From NCBI GenBank assembly GCA_021821195.1, contig JAKACT010000002.1, positions 620,001 through 684,000 on the forward strand: a DNA stretch of 64,000 nucleotides, in the 5' to 3' direction. Origin of the DNA: Pseudomonadota bacterium (lineage in GTDB: Bacteria; Pseudomonadota; Gammaproteobacteria; Xanthomonadales; Xanthomonadaceae). Below, piece after piece: positions 63,731 to 64,000 of this stretch. Made by a program: the position numbers and the translations under genes. The notes under the pieces are model-generated. The model did not search any database. It had not been told where the DNA came from and was given only the letters and a program-made list of their open reading frames with translations. The stretch's first letter is position 1. Each line of letters opens with the position of its first letter.

Positions 63731-64000
63731 CGATGCGAGCGAGCGCGGTGGTGCGCGAGGGCGACGCGTGAGCAGCCCCGCGCGCCGACGCATCGCGACC
63801 GCATGGCGGCACGGCGGCGCCAGAAGCGGCAGGTACGCGCAGACGCCGCGCCGCGCTGGGGTACGCCATCGCTCACGAGCCATCTAAGCGCTTGATACAG
63901 AACGATAAAACAGCGTTTGTGCACTGTTTTTACACGTATCTCGGCTGACCCCCGGCCGTAGGACTTGTCCTATTGACGCTCCCGTCCAGAGACCACGCTG
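63731..64000. other. Right-end non-coding stretch of the window
   Basis: No convincing gene is seen in the last 270 bases; the open frames are GC-driven. Composition turns AT-richer after about 63890. It contains a stem AAAACAG/CTGTTTT (63907-63913 and 63924-63930) followed by T residues, possibly the terminator of the metal operon, and a perfect palindrome TAGGAC-TT-GTCCTA at 63959-63972. Confidence 0.45.
63907..63930 (+). terminator. Possible terminator after lspA
   Basis: AAAACAG, ten bases, CTGTTTT, then further T residues. The stem is AT-rich and only 7 bp, so it is a weak candidate. It is the first such structure after the long rightward metal-gene series. Confidence 0.35.

Overview
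The window looks like a chromosomal segment of a high-GC gammaproteobacterium of the Xanthomonadales, probably the Xanthomonadaceae/Lysobacteraceae. The basis is very GC-rich coding throughout, the zapA-6S RNA-ygfA block, ygfB-pepP, a DUF1631/PilZ pair, and a complete ilv-leu cluster. This placement rests on gene content and order; no database search was possible. The left end cuts into a Reg_prop/GGDEF protein and the right end lies inside a genomic island.

Positions 1-34411 are core genome. leuC-leuD run rightward, divergent from a LysR regulator with a 21-bp dyad between them. A long leftward operon, ilvC-ilvG-ilvM-ilvA-leuA-leuB and then an endonuclease/exonuclease/phosphatase-family gene, makes branched-chain amino acids. 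It is preceded by a 37-codon leader peptide containing Leu-Leu-Val-Leu-Val-Leu-Ile and a perfect intrinsic terminator, which together form a classical attenuator. ilvD is divergent. Next come rpiA, an EVE-domain gene, ygfA, 6S RNA, zapA and a ZapB-like coiled coil. They are followed by a PAS/GGDEF/EAL protein, ygfB, pepP, a PepQ-like peptidase, a PilZ/DUF1631 pair, hemW, rdgB, rph, yicC, gmk, rpoZ, spoT, ridA and recG.

recG is cut at codon 303, inside the Walker A motif, by an island that fills the rest of the window (34412-64000). The island opens with five rightward genes joined by start/stop overlaps or a very short gap. Three resemble the Tn554-type tnpA-tnpB-tnpC set (two large tyrosine recombinases and a short coiled-coil protein). 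The fourth is a full-length divergent RecG-like helicase and the fifth another tyrosine recombinase. An element that interrupts recG therefore carries its own RecG-family helicase inside its recombinase operon; I regard this as the most unusual thing here.

The island then carries an unknown gene divergent from an XRE regulator, a dihydrolipoamide dehydrogenase, a PD-(D/E)XK-like nuclease candidate and a small zinc-ribbon membrane protein. The rest is a divalent-metal resistance region. A CadR/PbrR-type MerR regulator is translationally coupled to a glutamine-dependent NAD synthetase and divergent from a cytochrome c-FTR1 (PbrT-like) permease. These are followed by a mini-CDF exporter, czcI-like, czcC, czcB, czcA, a small membrane protein, an SPC-type P1B-4 ATPase, MgtC, a second mini-CDF and lspA. 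Two nearly identical MerR-type promoters, each with a 19-bp spacer, lie before the dehydrogenase (44571) and before the permease (49961). One regulator therefore probably controls both ends of this region.
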